From Cupriavidus cauae (GTDB lineage: Bacteria > Pseudomonadota > Gammaproteobacteria > Burkholderiales > Burkholderiaceae): a stretch of DNA of 64,000 bases. The notes beneath the pieces are model-generated. The model searched no databases. It saw nothing but the letters and a program-made list of their open reading frames with translations, and was not told where the DNA came from. Each line of letters opens with the position of its first letter. The first letter of the stretch is position 1. Shown here in pieces: positions 1 through 9,830 of the stretch. A program made the position numbers and the translations under genes. The stretch is taken from NCBI RefSeq assembly GCF_008632125.1, contig NZ_VWRN01000035.1, positions 186,001 through 250,000 on the forward strand, in the 5' to 3' direction.

Positions 1-14
1 CGTAGGATGTTCAT
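1..14 (-). CDS. Start of a divergent gene running off the left edge
   Basis: On the minus strand an ATG at 12-14 is preceded by a good ribosome binding site (GAGGAG, about 8 bases upstream). Only four codons (M-N-I-L) lie inside the window, so no function can be given. Its position, divergent from the tcuA-like gene, would suit a regulator of that operon, but this is inference from layout. Confidence 0.3.
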
Positions 15-372
15 GTCGTCGACTCCTCTTCCGTAGTGAGTCGTGGTGGGTTGCAAGCCGCTCCGGGCTTGCGCCGACATGCATGCGTACGACGAGCTTA
101 GTGTCCGGTCCTGCCAAATACAATGTCGAGGAAAGCTGACCAGGAGGCTGACCAGAAGCGGATATCGGGGACGGTACATCGCGCGCTCCAGGTGTGCCGA
201 GCCCAGCGCAGAAACGCCCGGCGGCGCCTCCCCGCCGTACTCTTCACAAATCGTGAAGCCCCCATTCCGTCCGGCGCCTTAGCAGGGCCCCCAGGTATCG
301 GTAGAGTCGCGTCAAACATCGACAAGACCGAACCGTGCCTTTCTTCCCCATGCCCTCATCCGAGGACGCCGC
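15..372. promoter_or_regulatory. Gap holding the tcuAB operon promoter region
   Basis: This 358-base stretch separates a possible divergent start at position 14 from tcuA. I see no convincing gene on either strand. It most likely holds the promoters and operator for the tricarballylate-type operon, but I cannot point to a clear -35/-10 pair. Confidence 0.35.
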
Positions 373-1815
373 ATGATCGACGTCCTGGTCATTGGCGGCG
401 GCAACGCCGCCCTGTGCGCCGCGCTGATGGCGCGCGAAGCCGGTGCCTCCGTGCTGCTGCTCGAGGCCGCGCCGCGCGAATGGCGTGGCGGCAATTCGCA
501 GCACACCCGCAACCTGCGCTGCATGCACGACGCGCCGCAGGACGTGCTGGTCGACGCCTATCCCGAAGAGGAATACTGGCAGGACCTGCTGAAGGTGACC
601 GGCGGCATCACCGACGAGCACCTGGCCCGCCTGGTCATCCGCGCGTCGTCGAACTGCCGGGACTGGATGCGCCGCCATGGTGTCCGCTTCCAGTCGCCGC
701 TGTCGGGCGCGCTGCATGTCGCGCGCACCAACGCCTTCTTCATGGGCGGCGGCAAGGCGCTGGTCAATGCCTACTACCGCAGCGCCGAGAAGCTGGGCGT
801 GCAGATCCGCTATGAGGCGCCGGTCGATGCGATCGAGCTTGACGGCGACCGCTTCGTGGCCGCGCGCGTCGGCGGCGAGCGCATCGAGGCGCGCGCCTGC
901 GTGCTGGCGGCCGGCGGCTTCGAATCGAACCGCGAATGGCTGCGCGAGGCCTGGGGCCAGAACGAGCGCGGCGAATGGCCCGCCGACAATTTCCTGATCC
1001 GCGGCACGCGCTTCAATCAGGGCGTGCTGCTCAAGTACATGATCGACGCCGGCGCGGACGCGATCGGCGATCCGTCCCAATCGCACTGCGTGGCGATCGA
1101 CGCCCGCGCGCCGCTGTACGACGGCGGCATCTGCACCCGCATCGACTGCGTCTCGCTGGGCGTGGTGCTCAATGCCAACGCCGAGCGCTTCTACGACGAG
1201 GGCGAGGACTTCTGGCCCAAGCGCTATGCGATCTGGGGCCGGCTGGTGGCGCAGCAGCCCGGCCAGATCGGCTACTCGATCATCGACGCGAAGGCGATCG
1301 GCCGCTTCATGCCGCCGGTCTTTCCCGGCGTCACGGCCCGCACGCTGCCCGAGCTGGCGCGCAAGCTGGGCCTCGACGAGGCCACCTTCATGCGCACCGT
1401 CGGCGACTACAACGCGGCTTGCCGCGTCGGCACCTTCGACCATACGGTGCTCGACGACTGCCATACCGAGGGCCTGGCGCCCGCGAAGACGCACTGGGCC
1501 CGCCCGATCGACACGCCGCCGTTCTACGGCTATGCCCTGCGCCCGGGCATCACGTTCACCTATCTCGGCCTGAAGGTCGACGACAAGGCCGCCGTGCATT
1601 TCGGCGGCAAGCCGAGCGCCAACCTGTTCGTGGCCGGCGAAATGATGGCGGGCAACGTGCTGGGCAAGGGCTATACGGCGGGCGTCGGCATGTCGATCGG
1701 CACGGCGTTCGGCCGCATCGCCGGCACGCAGGCGGCGCGGGCCGCCGCCGCACAACGGGGCGCCGCCGCGGCGCCCCGCACCGAATCTCTGGAACAGCAA
1801 CATGCAACATCTTGA
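373..1815 (+). CDS. tcuA: FAD-dependent tricarballylate dehydrogenase TcuA-like
   Basis: Predicted flavoprotein of 480 residues that oxidises tricarballylate to cis-aconitate in the TcuA family. The N-terminus has the Rossmann FAD-binding motif G-G-G-N-A-A-L (residues 7-13) ending in an acidic residue after the second strand (LLLEAA), followed by the family-typical GGNSQHTRN segment. The C-terminus carries the second FAD contact ([18 protein letters not shown]) of the fumarate reductase/3-ketosteroid dehydrogenase type. The stop overlaps the tcuB start by 14 bases, so the two are translationally coupled. There is no TcuC-type permease beside it; Bug receptors are present instead, so the true substrate may be a related tricarboxylate. 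Family call is firm, exact substrate less so. Confidence 0.85.
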   Translation: MIDVLVIGGGNAALCAALMAREAGASVLLLEAAPREWRGGNSQHTRNLRCMHDAPQDVLVDAYPEEEYWQDLLKVTGGITDEHLARLVIRASSNCRDWMRRHGVRFQSPLSGALHVARTNAFFMGGGKALVNAYYRSAEKLGVQIRYEAPVDAIELDGDRFVAARVGGERIEARACVLAAGGFESNREWLREAWGQNERGEWPADNFLIRGTRFNQGVLLKYMIDAGADAIGDPSQSHCVAIDARAPLYDGGICTRIDCVSLGVVLNANAERFYDEGEDFWPKRYAIWGRLVAQQPGQIGYSIIDAKAIGRFMPPVFPGVTARTLPELARKLGLDEATFMRTVGDYNAACRVGTFDHTVLDDCHTEGLAPAKTHWARPIDTPPFYGYALRPGITFTYLGLKVDDKAAVHFGGKPSANLFVAGEMMAGNVLGKGYTAGVGMSIGTAFGRIAGTQAARAAAAQRGAAAAPRTESLEQQHATS

Positions 1816-2974
1816 AGCCCTGACGCGCGAAGCGGCGGCGCTGGCGCAGTCGGCGCTGCCGCTGACCGGCGACGAAAGCGAAGTCGCGCGAACGCTGCAG
1901 ATCTGCAATGCCTGCCGCTATTGCGAGGGCTTCTGCGCGGTGTTCCCGGCGATGACGCGCCGGCTCGAATTCGGCAAGGCCGATATCCACTACCTGTCGA
2001 ACCTGTGCCACAACTGCGGCGCCTGCTTTCATGCGTGCCAGTACGCGCCGCCGCACGAGTTCGCGGTCAATATTCCGCAGGCGATGGCCAAGGTCCGCGT
2101 GCAGACCTATGGCGATTACGCGTTTCCCGCCGCGCTGGGCGGCCTGTACCGGCGCGCCGGGCTGGCGACCGCGCTGGCGCTGGCCGCGGGTCTCGCGCTG
2201 TTCCTGCTGATGGCGGTGGCGATGGGCGGCGGCCTGTGGCACGAGCCGATGGCCGGCAATTTCTACGCGATCTTCCCGCATAACCTGCTGGCGACGATGT
2301 TCGGCGTCGTCTTCCTGTTCGCGATCGTGGCGCTCGGCGTGGGCGTGACGCGCTTCTGGCGGCAGGTCTCACCCGGCGCGCGGCCGGGCGAATCGCGCGC
2401 CGCGGCCGCGACCGGCGCCGCCAATGACGCGCTGCGCCTGCGCTATCTCGACGGCGGCCACGGCGAGGGCTGCAACAACGAGGACGACGCCTTCACGCTG
2501 GCGCGCCGGCGCTTCCACCATTTCACCTTCTACGGCTTCATGCTGTGCTTCGCCGCGACGACGGTGGCGACGTTCTACCACTATGCGCTGGGCCTGCACG
2601 CGCCGTATGCGTATACCAGCCTGCCGGTGGTGCTCGGCACGCTGGGCGGCATCGGCCTGCTGATCGGTCCGGCGGGACTGTTGTGGTTGAATCTGCGCCG
2701 CGATCCGCGCATCGGCGACCCGGACCAGCGTCCGATGGACCGCGGCTTCATCGCGCTGCTGTTCCTGACCAGCGCGAGCGGCCTGGCGCTGCTGGCCTGG
2801 CGCGATACGGGCGCAATGGCGGCACTGCTGGCGGTGCATCTGGGCATCGTGATGGCGCTGTTCCTGACGCTGCCCTACGGCAAGTTCGCGCACGGCATCT
2901 ATCGCAGCGCCGCGCTGCTGAAATGGCATATCGAAAAACGCCGGCCCAGCGATCTGGCGCTGGGGTCGGACTGA
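1802..2974 (+). CDS. tcuB: Tricarballylate utilisation 4Fe-4S membrane protein TcuB-like
   Basis: Membrane iron-sulfur protein of 390 residues that re-oxidises the reduced flavin of TcuA and passes electrons to the quinone pool. The N-terminal part has two clusters of cysteines ([11 protein letters not shown] near residue 37 and [11 protein letters not shown] near residue 63), as in two 4Fe-4S sites. After it come several hydrophobic segments (about 120-145, 160-185, 235-260, 270-295, 315-335, 345-360) fitting the CitB/TcuB membrane domain. The start codon lies inside the end of tcuA (14-base overlap). Followed after 48 bases by the aldolase gene, so one operon is likely. Confidence 0.85.
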   Translation: MQHLEALTREAAALAQSALPLTGDESEVARTLQICNACRYCEGFCAVFPAMTRRLEFGKADIHYLSNLCHNCGACFHACQYAPPHEFAVNIPQAMAKVRVQTYGDYAFPAALGGLYRRAGLATALALAAGLALFLLMAVAMGGGLWHEPMAGNFYAIFPHNLLATMFGVVFLFAIVALGVGVTRFWRQVSPGARPGESRAAAATGAANDALRLRYLDGGHGEGCNNEDDAFTLARRRFHHFTFYGFMLCFAATTVATFYHYALGLHAPYAYTSLPVVLGTLGGIGLLIGPAGLLWLNLRRDPRIGDPDQRPMDRGFIALLFLTSASGLALLAWRDTGAMAALLAVHLGIVMALFLTLPYGKFAHGIYRSAALLKWHIEKRRPSDLALGSD

Positions 2975-3022
2975 GTCCGGCGATCGAACGATCGATCGAA
3001 CGAACACAAGGAGAGAGAGACC

Positions 3023-3811
3023 ATGACCAAACCAGGCGTGTTGAACATCCCCTCGATGCGCGACCGTTGCAGCGAAGCCGAATGGCAGGCGCGCGTCGAT
3101 CTGGCGGCCTGCTACCGGCTGGTGGAGCTCTATGGCATGGCCGACATGATGGCCAACCATATCTCGGTGCGCGTGCCGGACGAGGAGGGCGCCTTCCTGA
3201 TCAACGCCTACGGCATGATGTACGAGGAGATCACCGCATCGAGCCTGATCAAGGTCGATCACGACGGCAACATCCTCGCCAAGCCCGACTTCGGCGCGCT
3301 GAACTACGGCATCAACAAGGCCGGCTACGTGATCCACAGCGCCGTGCACGCGGCGCGCCCCGAAGTGGCCTGCGTCATCCACACCCACAGCTGGGCCTCG
3401 ATGGCGGTGTCCGCGCTGGAATGCGGGCTGCTGCCCATCACGCAGACCGCGATGCGCTTCCTGAAGATCGGCTACCACGACTATCAGGGCGTGGTGCTCG
3501 ATACCGCGGAACAGGCCTCGCTGATCGAGGACCTGGGCAAGAGCGAGGCGCTGATCCTGCGCAATCACGGTGCGCTGACGGTCGGCAACACCGTCGGCGA
3601 GGCCTTCAACTGGATGCACCGGCTCGAACTGGCCTGCCGCGCCCAGATCGGCGCGATGTCGTGCAACACGCCGCTGCAGCAGGTCGGCCAGCAGGTGCTC
3701 GAGGAAACCTGGAACAACTACCAGCCCGGCACGCGGCGCCCCTACGGCGTGATGGAGTGGCCGGCGCTGCTGCGCAAGCTGGACCGGATCGATCCGAGCT
3801 ATCGGGATTGA
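3023..3811 (+). CDS. Class II aldolase/adducin family protein
   Basis: Protein of 262 residues in the class II aldolase/adducin fold, which usually performs zinc-dependent retro-aldol cleavage or decarboxylation of small hydroxy acids. Visible are the H-T-H-S metal-site segment (CVIHTHSWASMAVSAL, about residue 115) and the later ILRNHGALTVG segment that supplies the third histidine. A strong ribosome binding site (AAGGAGAGAG) precedes the ATG. It lies between tcuB and a Bug receptor gene with gaps under 60 bases, so it probably acts on the product or substrate of the same pathway. No TcuABC operon I know of includes such an aldolase, which makes the pathway uncertain. Confidence 0.8.
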   Translation: MTKPGVLNIPSMRDRCSEAEWQARVDLAACYRLVELYGMADMMANHISVRVPDEEGAFLINAYGMMYEEITASSLIKVDHDGNILAKPDFGALNYGINKAGYVIHSAVHAARPEVACVIHTHSWASMAVSALECGLLPITQTAMRFLKIGYHDYQGVVLDTAEQASLIEDLGKSEALILRNHGALTVGNTVGEAFNWMHRLELACRAQIGAMSCNTPLQQVGQQVLEETWNNYQPGTRRPYGVMEWPALLRKLDRIDPSYRD

Positions 3812-3860
3812 GCGCGGCGCCCCCGCCGAACAAGAACAAGTTTGCAGGATGGAGACCACG

Positions 3861-4838
3861 ATGAACCGCAGACGCCTGCTGGCGCAGATGCTGACGCTTG
3901 GCGCCGCCCACATGGTGATGACCGCCGCGCGTGCGCAGTCGCTGCCCAACAAGCCGGTGACGCTGGTGGTGCCGTTTGCGCCCGGCGGCAACCTCGACGT
4001 GGTCGCCCGCGCGATCGCGCCGGCGCTGGAGCAGGGCCTGGGCCGCAACGTGATCGTCGACAACCGGCCCGGCGCCGGCGGCGTGATCGGCGCCACGCTG
4101 GTGTCGCGGGCCGAGCCGGACGGCAGCACGCTGCTGGTCACCACGCCCAACGCGATCGTGGTGCTGCCGCGCATGACGAAGACCAACTTCAAGCTGGCCA
4201 GCTTCCATCCGGTCGGCCTGGTGTCGACCACCGCGCTGGTGGTGGTGGTCAAGGGCGACGACAAGCGCTTCCGCGATATCCGGTCGCTGCTGGCGTACGC
4301 GAAGAGCAACGCGGGCAAGCTCGCCGCCGGCCATGCCGGCCCGGGCACGACCAACCATATGGCGATGCTGCAGCTGGAAGACGCGGCCGGAATCCGGCTC
4401 AATCAGGTGCCTTACAAGGGCTCGGCGCCCGCGCTGGTCGACCTGATGGGCGGCCAGATCGACATGGTGGTGGACCAGCTGACCAGCTCGGCCCCGCATA
4501 TCCAGTCCGGCGCGCTGCGCGCATTGGCGGTGATGTCGCGCGAGCGCGATGCGGCCTTGCCCAGGGTGCCGACGCTGCGCGAGGCCGGCCTGGCCAACTT
4601 CGAGGCGACCACCGCGACCGGCCTGCTGGCGCCGGCCGGCACGCCGGCCGCGGTGGTGGACACCATCAACGCCGCGCTGCGCAAGGCGCTGGCCGAAGGG
4701 GCGGTGAAGAGCCGGCTGCTGACGGTCGGCAGCGTCGCGCATCCATCGTCGCCGCAGGAGCTGTCGACGCTGCTGCAGCGCGAGGATGCGCGCGCGCAGA
4801 CGCTGGCGTCCGCAGGCCGGCTGAAGGCCGCGGAATGA
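3861..4838 (+). CDS. Bug/TTT-family tricarboxylate-type periplasmic receptor
   Basis: Periplasmic solute-binding protein of 325 residues in the Bug (TctC-like) family, which captures carboxylates, often for tripartite TctAB transport. It has a Tat/Sec-like export signal (MNRRRLL then a hydrophobic stretch, cleavage after ARAQ), then the family hallmarks PNKPVTLVVPFAPGG, VIVDNRPGAGG and VPYKGSAPAL. I chose the ATG at 3861, because GGAG sits 7 bases upstream; an in-frame ATG at 3849 has no such site. No tctA or tctB genes are nearby, as is usual for this expanded family in Bordetella and Cupriavidus relatives. Confidence 0.9.
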   Translation: MNRRRLLAQMLTLGAAHMVMTAARAQSLPNKPVTLVVPFAPGGNLDVVARAIAPALEQGLGRNVIVDNRPGAGGVIGATLVSRAEPDGSTLLVTTPNAIVVLPRMTKTNFKLASFHPVGLVSTTALVVVVKGDDKRFRDIRSLLAYAKSNAGKLAAGHAGPGTTNHMAMLQLEDAAGIRLNQVPYKGSAPALVDLMGGQIDMVVDQLTSSAPHIQSGALRALAVMSRERDAALPRVPTLREAGLANFEATTATGLLAPAGTPAAVVDTINAALRKALAEGAVKSRLLTVGSVAHPSSPQELSTLLQREDARAQTLASAGRLKAAE

Positions 4839-4872
4839 GCGCCGGCATGAAACCCGCTTGCGAGCTGCCGCG

Positions 4873-5766
4873 ATGACGCGCCCCTGCCTGCCTGCCCGCG
4901 AGCACATCACGCCGCCGGCCTTTCGCGCGCCGCCGGGCGCGTGCGACAGCCACGCCCATGTGTTCGGCCCGTTCGAGCGATTTCCGCTCGCCGGCGATCG
5001 CAGCTATACGCCGGCGGCCTATCCCGCCGAGGCGTTCATCGCGCATCTCGACGCGCTCGGCCTGACGCGCGGCGTGCTGGTGACCGCCAGCGCCAGCGGC
5101 ACCGGCGCGGGCAACGCCGTGGTCGTCGATGCGCTGCGGCGCTATCCGACGCGGCTGCGCGGCATTGCCGTGCCGTGCGCCGATACCACCGACGCCGAGC
5201 TCGATGCCTGGCACGAAGCCGGCGTGCGGGGCGTGCGCATCAACCTGTATCGGGTCGACGGCCATGCGGTCTACCGCAACGGCGTCGGCATCGACGTGCT
5301 CGAAGCGATGGCACCGCGCCTGCGCGAACGCGGCTGGCACGCGCAGATCTGGATTCACGCGCCGGACCTGGTCGAACTGGGTCCGCGCCTGAAGGCGCTT
5401 GGCTTGCCGCTGGTGGTCGACCACATGGGCCGGATGTCGACCGCACGCGGGGTTGGCGACCCCGGCTTCCAGACGCTGTGCGCGATGCTGGCCGAGGGCG
5501 TGGCCTGGACCAAGATATCCGGGGCCGATCGCCTGAATCCCGGCGGCGCGCCTTACTACGAGGTGGACCCGTTCGCCACGGCGCTGCTGAAAGCCAATCC
5601 CGACCAGGTGGTCTGGGGCTCCGACTGGCCGCATATCAATTACTTCGAGCCGCACCTGATGCCCGACGACGGCGTGCTGTTCAACCTGCTGGCGCGCTGG
5701 CTGCCCGACGCGGAGGCGCGCGAACGCGTGCTGGTCACCAATCCGGCGCGGCTCTACGGCTTTTAG
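4873..5766 (+). CDS. Amidohydrolase, 2-pyrone-4,6-dicarboxylate lactonase-like
   Basis: TIM-barrel hydrolase of 297 residues in the amidohydrolase-2 family (relatives include the LigI lactonase). Seen in order: CDSHAHVFGP near residue 25 (metal-binding HxH), WIHAPDL and VVDHMGR in the middle, and WGSDWPHINY near the C-terminus with the catalytic aspartate. The ATG at 4873 is used; a TTG start 15 bases upstream is possible and neither has a strong ribosome binding site. It sits between two Bug receptor genes, pointing to hydrolysis of a lactone or cyclic acid taken up by them. Substrate not determined. Confidence 0.8.
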   Translation: MTRPCLPAREHITPPAFRAPPGACDSHAHVFGPFERFPLAGDRSYTPAAYPAEAFIAHLDALGLTRGVLVTASASGTGAGNAVVVDALRRYPTRLRGIAVPCADTTDAELDAWHEAGVRGVRINLYRVDGHAVYRNGVGIDVLEAMAPRLRERGWHAQIWIHAPDLVELGPRLKALGLPLVVDHMGRMSTARGVGDPGFQTLCAMLAEGVAWTKISGADRLNPGGAPYYEVDPFATALLKANPDQVVWGSDWPHINYFEPHLMPDDGVLFNLLARWLPDAEARERVLVTNPARLYGF

Positions 5767-5818
5767 GTCCGTGACACACGGCGGTCGGCCATACACAACA
5801 AGCAACGAGGAGACAACG

Positions 5819-6799
5819 ATGTTCCGTTTCACCAAACCGATCGTCCGCGCCATCGCGCCGGCGATGATCGCCGCCACCGCGGCTTTGACACCGCAGGTCC
5901 ATGCGGCCGACTATCCCACCAAGCCGGTACGCGTGGTGGTGGCCTTCACCCCTGGCGGCACCACCGACATCCTGGCGCGCAATGTCAGCCAGCAGCTGGC
6001 GCAGCGCTTCAAGCAGTCGTTCGTCGTCGACAATCGTCCCGGCGCCGGTGGCAATATCGGCACGGAGTTCGTCGTCCGCGCGCCGGCCGACGGCTATACG
6101 CTGCTGGTCAATTCGGTCGGGCCGATCTCGATCAACCAGACGCTGTACAAGCGGCTGAGCTACGACCCGCTGACGGATCTGGTGCCGGTCGTGCAGATCG
6201 CCGATGTGCCGAACGTGCTGGTGGTCCATCCCTCGTTGCCCGTCAAGAACCTGGACGAGTTCGTCGCCTATCTGAAGGCCAACCCCGGCAAGCTGAACTA
6301 CAGCTCGACGGGCGTGGGCACCTCCTCGCACCTGTCCGGCTTCATGCTGACCGAGCGGATCGGGGCATCCGCCACGCATATACCCTACAAGGGCGCCGAC
6401 GCGCTGAACGACCTGTTGTCCGGCCGCGTGCAATTCATGTTCGCCACCATTCCGTCGGTGATCTCCCACATCCAGGGCGGCAAGCTGCGCGCGCTGGCCG
6501 TGACCAGCGCCAAACGCTCGCGTTCGCTGCCCGATCTGCCGACGGTCGCCGAGAAGGGCTTCCCCGGCTTCGAGGCCGGTTCGTGGTTCGGCTTCTTCGC
6601 GCCCAAGGGCACGCCCGAGGCCGTCGTGATGAAGATCAACCGCGCCGTCAACGAGGTGCTGCCGTCGCTGCAGGCGCAGATGATCCGCGAGGGCGCCGAT
6701 CCGGTCGGCGGCACGCCGCAGCAGTTCGGCAAGTTCACCCGCGCCGAATACGAGAAGTGGAAGCTCGTCGTGCGCGCCTCGGGCGCTTCGGTAGACTGA
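5819..6799 (+). CDS. Bug/TTT-family periplasmic receptor (second of the operon)
   Basis: Secreted binding protein of 326 residues: signal peptide of about 25 residues ending VHAAD, then YPTKPVRVVVAFTPGGTTD, VVDNRPGAGGNIGTE and IPYKGADALND, all Bug/TctC signatures. The ATG at 5819 follows a clear GAGGAG site. It is the second such receptor within 2 kb of the first, with the amidohydrolase between them. The two are clearly different in sequence, so they may bind different acids of one pathway rather than being a recent duplication. Acts in the periplasm; its membrane partner must be encoded elsewhere. Confidence 0.9.
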   Translation: MFRFTKPIVRAIAPAMIAATAALTPQVHAADYPTKPVRVVVAFTPGGTTDILARNVSQQLAQRFKQSFVVDNRPGAGGNIGTEFVVRAPADGYTLLVNSVGPISINQTLYKRLSYDPLTDLVPVVQIADVPNVLVVHPSLPVKNLDEFVAYLKANPGKLNYSSTGVGTSSHLSGFMLTERIGASATHIPYKGADALNDLLSGRVQFMFATIPSVISHIQGGKLRALAVTSAKRSRSLPDLPTVAEKGFPGFEAGSWFGFFAPKGTPEAVVMKINRAVNEVLPSLQAQMIREGADPVGGTPQQFGKFTRAEYEKWKLVVRASGASVD

Positions 6800-6825
6800 A
6801 GCCCCGCATCCGATACGCCGACACC

Positions 6826-7833
6826 ATGACCGCTTCTCCGCGTCCCGCGCCATTGCGCATCCTGTTGTCCGAGCCGGCCCTGCAGGCCCATGGCGATGCC
6901 ATCGCCGCGGTGCTGCAGGACCGTCCGTGGGCCGCGGTGCTCGCGCCCGCCATCGATGACCCGCGCGCCGTCGACGCCGATATCGCCTTTGTCTCGCGCG
7001 ATGTCACCGGCCTGTCGACCAAGCATGAGGTATTGCCGTCGACGCAGCGCTTCTACACCGCGCTGCTCGAGGCGCCGTCGCTGCGCTGGACCCATGTGCA
7101 TTCCGCCGGTGCCGACCGGCCGGTCTACATCCAGTTGCGGGAGCGCGGCGTCAAGGTGACCACCTCGTCCGGTGCCAATGCCAGCGTGGTGGCGCAAACG
7201 GCGTTGGCCGGTCTGCTGACGCTGGCGCGCCAGTTTCCCCGGATGCTGGCTGCGCAGCGGGAACGCCAATGGGCGCCGCTGATCGCCACCGGCATGCCGC
7301 GCGACCTGCACGGACAGACCGCGACCGTCGTCGGCTGGGGACCGATCGGCCAGCAGATCGGCGCTGTCCTGCACGCCCTCGGCATGCGTGTGGTGGCGGT
7401 GCGGCAACGTCCCGACTCAGCCGGCCCGGACTATCAGACCGTGACATACCGGACGCTGCCCGAGGTGCTGCCGCACACGGACTGGCTGGTGCTGGCCTGC
7501 CCGCTGACCGACGAAACCCGTGGGCTGGTCGGCGCCGATGCGCTGGCGCGCTTGCCGGAAGGGGCGCACCTGATCAACGTCGCCCGCGGCGAAGTCGTCG
7601 ACGAGCCGGCCCTGATCGCCGCGCTAAGCGAGGGCAGGCTCGCCGGCGCCTATCTGGATGTGTTTGCCCACGAGCCCTTGCCGGCCGAATCGCCGCTGTG
7701 GGACATGCCCAACGTCATCGTGACGCCGCACAGCGCCGGTTTTTCCGATGGCAACGCAGCCCGGGTCGTCGACATCTTTCTCGACAGGCTGCGCGCGCTG
7801 GCGACACACGGCGATCCCGACGCGCGGGACTGA
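6826..7833 (+). CDS. D-2-hydroxyacid dehydrogenase, NAD(P)-dependent
   Basis: Cytosolic dehydrogenase of 335 residues that interconverts D-2-hydroxy acids and 2-keto acids. The nucleotide-binding loop reads VVGWGPIGQQIG (about residues 168-180), and the catalytic positions are present: Arg in LINVARGEVVDE, Glu in FAHEPLP and His in VTPHSAG. The gene starts 26 bases after the Bug receptor stop and so belongs to the same operon, probably as its last member, since the next genes concern metal resistance. Subfamily (glyoxylate/hydroxypyruvate or phosphoglycerate type) cannot be told from sequence alone. Confidence 0.85.
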   Translation: MTASPRPAPLRILLSEPALQAHGDAIAAVLQDRPWAAVLAPAIDDPRAVDADIAFVSRDVTGLSTKHEVLPSTQRFYTALLEAPSLRWTHVHSAGADRPVYIQLRERGVKVTTSSGANASVVAQTALAGLLTLARQFPRMLAAQRERQWAPLIATGMPRDLHGQTATVVGWGPIGQQIGAVLHALGMRVVAVRQRPDSAGPDYQTVTYRTLPEVLPHTDWLVLACPLTDETRGLVGADALARLPEGAHLINVARGEVVDEPALIAALSEGRLAGAYLDVFAHEPLPAESPLWDMPNVIVTPHSAGFSDGNAARVVDIFLDRLRALATHGDPDARD

Positions 7834-7959
7834 CATCGCCAGCCGGCGCTTCGCATCGGTCTGAAGGGCAGGGGATGTTTGCGGTACACTGTGCCGCTCG
7901 CGGAGGCACCACGGGGGCATCAAGCCCTGCGCCGCCCGCAGCCCTTGTCCCGATCGTCG

Positions 7960-8415
7960 ATGCGCCGGTTCTTCCTGATCCTTCTGGTATTGCTGTTGCC
8001 GCTCCAGTCCGCCTGGGCCGCGGCCACCGCGTATTGCCAGCACGAACAGCGGCCGGCGGCCAAATGGCATCTGGGCCATCATCAGCACGAGCATCGGGGC
8101 GACGGCAACGCCGAGGCCGGGACGTACGGCAAGGCCGATAACCGAGCTAATCTCGGTGCCGACAACGCGGCCGATCACAACGCCGATCACAACGCCACCC
8201 CCAGGGCCGACGCCAATCACGGCACCGATGCCAAGGGCCTGTTCGATCCCGACTGCGGCATCTGCCATCTCGCTTCGCTGCCGTTCGCCTGCCCCGAGCC
8301 GGCCGTCCTGCCGGCGCTGCGCCTGCCGCGGACCGTGCTGGTGACGCACGATTTCCACTACACCTCTCTCCATCCCCGCGCCCCCGATCGCCCGCAGTGG
8401 CGTCGTCTCGCTTGA
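7960..8415 (+). CDS. czcI: CzcI-like periplasmic metal-resistance protein
   Basis: Small exported protein of 151 residues: signal peptide MRRFFLILLVLLLPLQSAWA, then a Cys-His-rich mature part. Residues about 30-100 are full of His, Asp and Asn (including a doubled A-D-H-N unit at 8167-8186) and the C-terminal half has a cysteine cluster (DPDCGICHLASLPFAC). This layout and its place directly before czcC match CzcI of Cupriavidus, thought to modulate or sense periplasmic metal. The start at 7960 is chosen because it begins the signal peptide; an upstream ATG would bury it. Function of CzcI itself is poorly known. Confidence 0.7.
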   Translation: MRRFFLILLVLLLPLQSAWAAATAYCQHEQRPAAKWHLGHHQHEHRGDGNAEAGTYGKADNRANLGADNAADHNADHNATPRADANHGTDAKGLFDPDCGICHLASLPFACPEPAVLPALRLPRTVLVTHDFHYTSLHPRAPDRPQWRRLA

Positions 8416-8495
8416 GCGGCGAGACGAACGGTTCGATTTCCTGCTGAATTCCCGTCTCGCCGGATTCCCTTGGTGTCTTTTCCAGGTGCAATTCG

Positions 8496-9812
8496 ATGCG
8501 ACGATTCATGGTGCCGCTGTGCATGGCGGCGATTCTTGTTGGTCCGGGCCGGGCTGGGGCACAGCCATCCCCGCAGTCAGCCTCTCAGCCATACGCTCAG
8601 CCATACCTTCAGCCATACCCACAAGCACAGCCAGTCGCGCCCGGGGCCTCCGCATGGCCACGGGAGGCCGCTGAACCGCTGACGGTCGACACGGCGCTGG
8701 CGCTGGCCGCCGCGGGCAATTTCTCTCTTTCGGCCGCGGCCAGGGAGCTCGACGCCACCGAAGGCGCGATTCGCCAGGCCCGCACGCTGCGCAATCCCGA
8801 AGTGGCGCTCGCCATGGAGGACACGCGGCGCGAGACCCGCGCCACCACGGCGCAGCTCAATCTGCCGATCGAACTGGGCGGCAAGCGCGCGGCCCGCATC
8901 TCCGCCGCCGAGCTGGGCCGCGACGTCGCCCAGGCGCAATGGCGCAGCACCCAGGCCGACTTGCGCGCCACGGTGATCGCCGCCTTCTTCGGCGTGGCGG
9001 TGGCCCAGGAGCGCGTCAGGCTGGCCGCCGCCTCGGTCGACATCGCGCGCAAGGGCACCGATGCGGCGGCAAGACGCGTCGCCGCGGGCAAGGTCTCGCC
9101 GCTGGAGGAGACCCGGGCCGCGGTGGAGCAGGCCAATGCCGAACTGGAACTGGCCGACGCCACGGCCGAACTGCAGTCGGCCCGGCAGGCGCTGACCGCG
9201 CTGTGGGGCAATGCCTCGCCGCAATTCACCGAAGTCCGCGGCGACCTCGATGCGCTGCCGTCCCGTCCCGCGCCCGAGCAGCTGCTGGCCGCGCTGGAGG
9301 ACTCGCCGCTGCTGCAGAGCAGCCGTCTCGAAGTGGGACGCCGGCAGGCGCTGGTCGATGTCGAACGCAGCCGCCGCTATCCCGATATCACGGTCAGCGT
9401 GGGCACCAAGCGGGACAACGAGGCCAATCGCACCATGCCGGTGCTCGGCGTGGCGATACCGCTGCCGCTGTTCGACCGCAACCAGGGCAATCTGTACGAA
9501 TCGATCCGGCGCGCCGACAAGGCCGCGGACGAATTTCTCGCCAACCGCATCCGGCTGACCAACGAGCTGCAACAGGCGAGCAACCAGCTGACGGTATCGC
9601 GCAGCTCCGCGCAGACGCTCAAGACCACCGTGCTGCCCGCGGCCGAGCGCGCCTACGAGGCCGCCACGCGCGGCTTCGAGGCCGGCAAGTTCGACTTCCT
9701 GAACGTGCTCGACGCCCAGCGCACGCTGTTCCAGGCGCGCATCCGCTACCTCGGCGTGCTGGCCCGCGCCTATCAGGCGGCCACCACCATCGACCGCATC
9801 GTCGGACGCTGA
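8496..9812 (+). CDS. czcC: CzcC-like outer-membrane efflux channel (TolC family)
   Basis: Outer-membrane factor of 438 residues that would form the exit duct of a CzcCBA pump for divalent cations (Co, Zn, Cd or Ni). A signal peptide (to about residue 22) is followed by an odd low-complexity segment of repeated Q-P-Y units (residues 33-43; DNA repeat at 8579-8622). Two TolC-type repeats follow, with long coiled helices (for example about residues 190-240 and 350-400) and the family phrase LRNPEVALAMED. It is followed 18 bases later by czcB. Confidence 0.88.
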   Translation: MRRFMVPLCMAAILVGPGRAGAQPSPQSASQPYAQPYLQPYPQAQPVAPGASAWPREAAEPLTVDTALALAAAGNFSLSAAARELDATEGAIRQARTLRNPEVALAMEDTRRETRATTAQLNLPIELGGKRAARISAAELGRDVAQAQWRSTQADLRATVIAAFFGVAVAQERVRLAAASVDIARKGTDAAARRVAAGKVSPLEETRAAVEQANAELELADATAELQSARQALTALWGNASPQFTEVRGDLDALPSRPAPEQLLAALEDSPLLQSSRLEVGRRQALVDVERSRRYPDITVSVGTKRDNEANRTMPVLGVAIPLPLFDRNQGNLYESIRRADKAADEFLANRIRLTNELQQASNQLTVSRSSAQTLKTTVLPAAERAYEAATRGFEAGKFDFLNVLDAQRTLFQARIRYLGVLARAYQAATTIDRIVGR

Positions 9813-9830
9813 TCAGGACCGATTTCAATC

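Noticed and set aside
244..1908. A 550-codon minus-strand frame opposite tcuA
   Set aside because: Antisense to a well-supported flavoprotein gene, with no recognisable domain or ribosome binding site.
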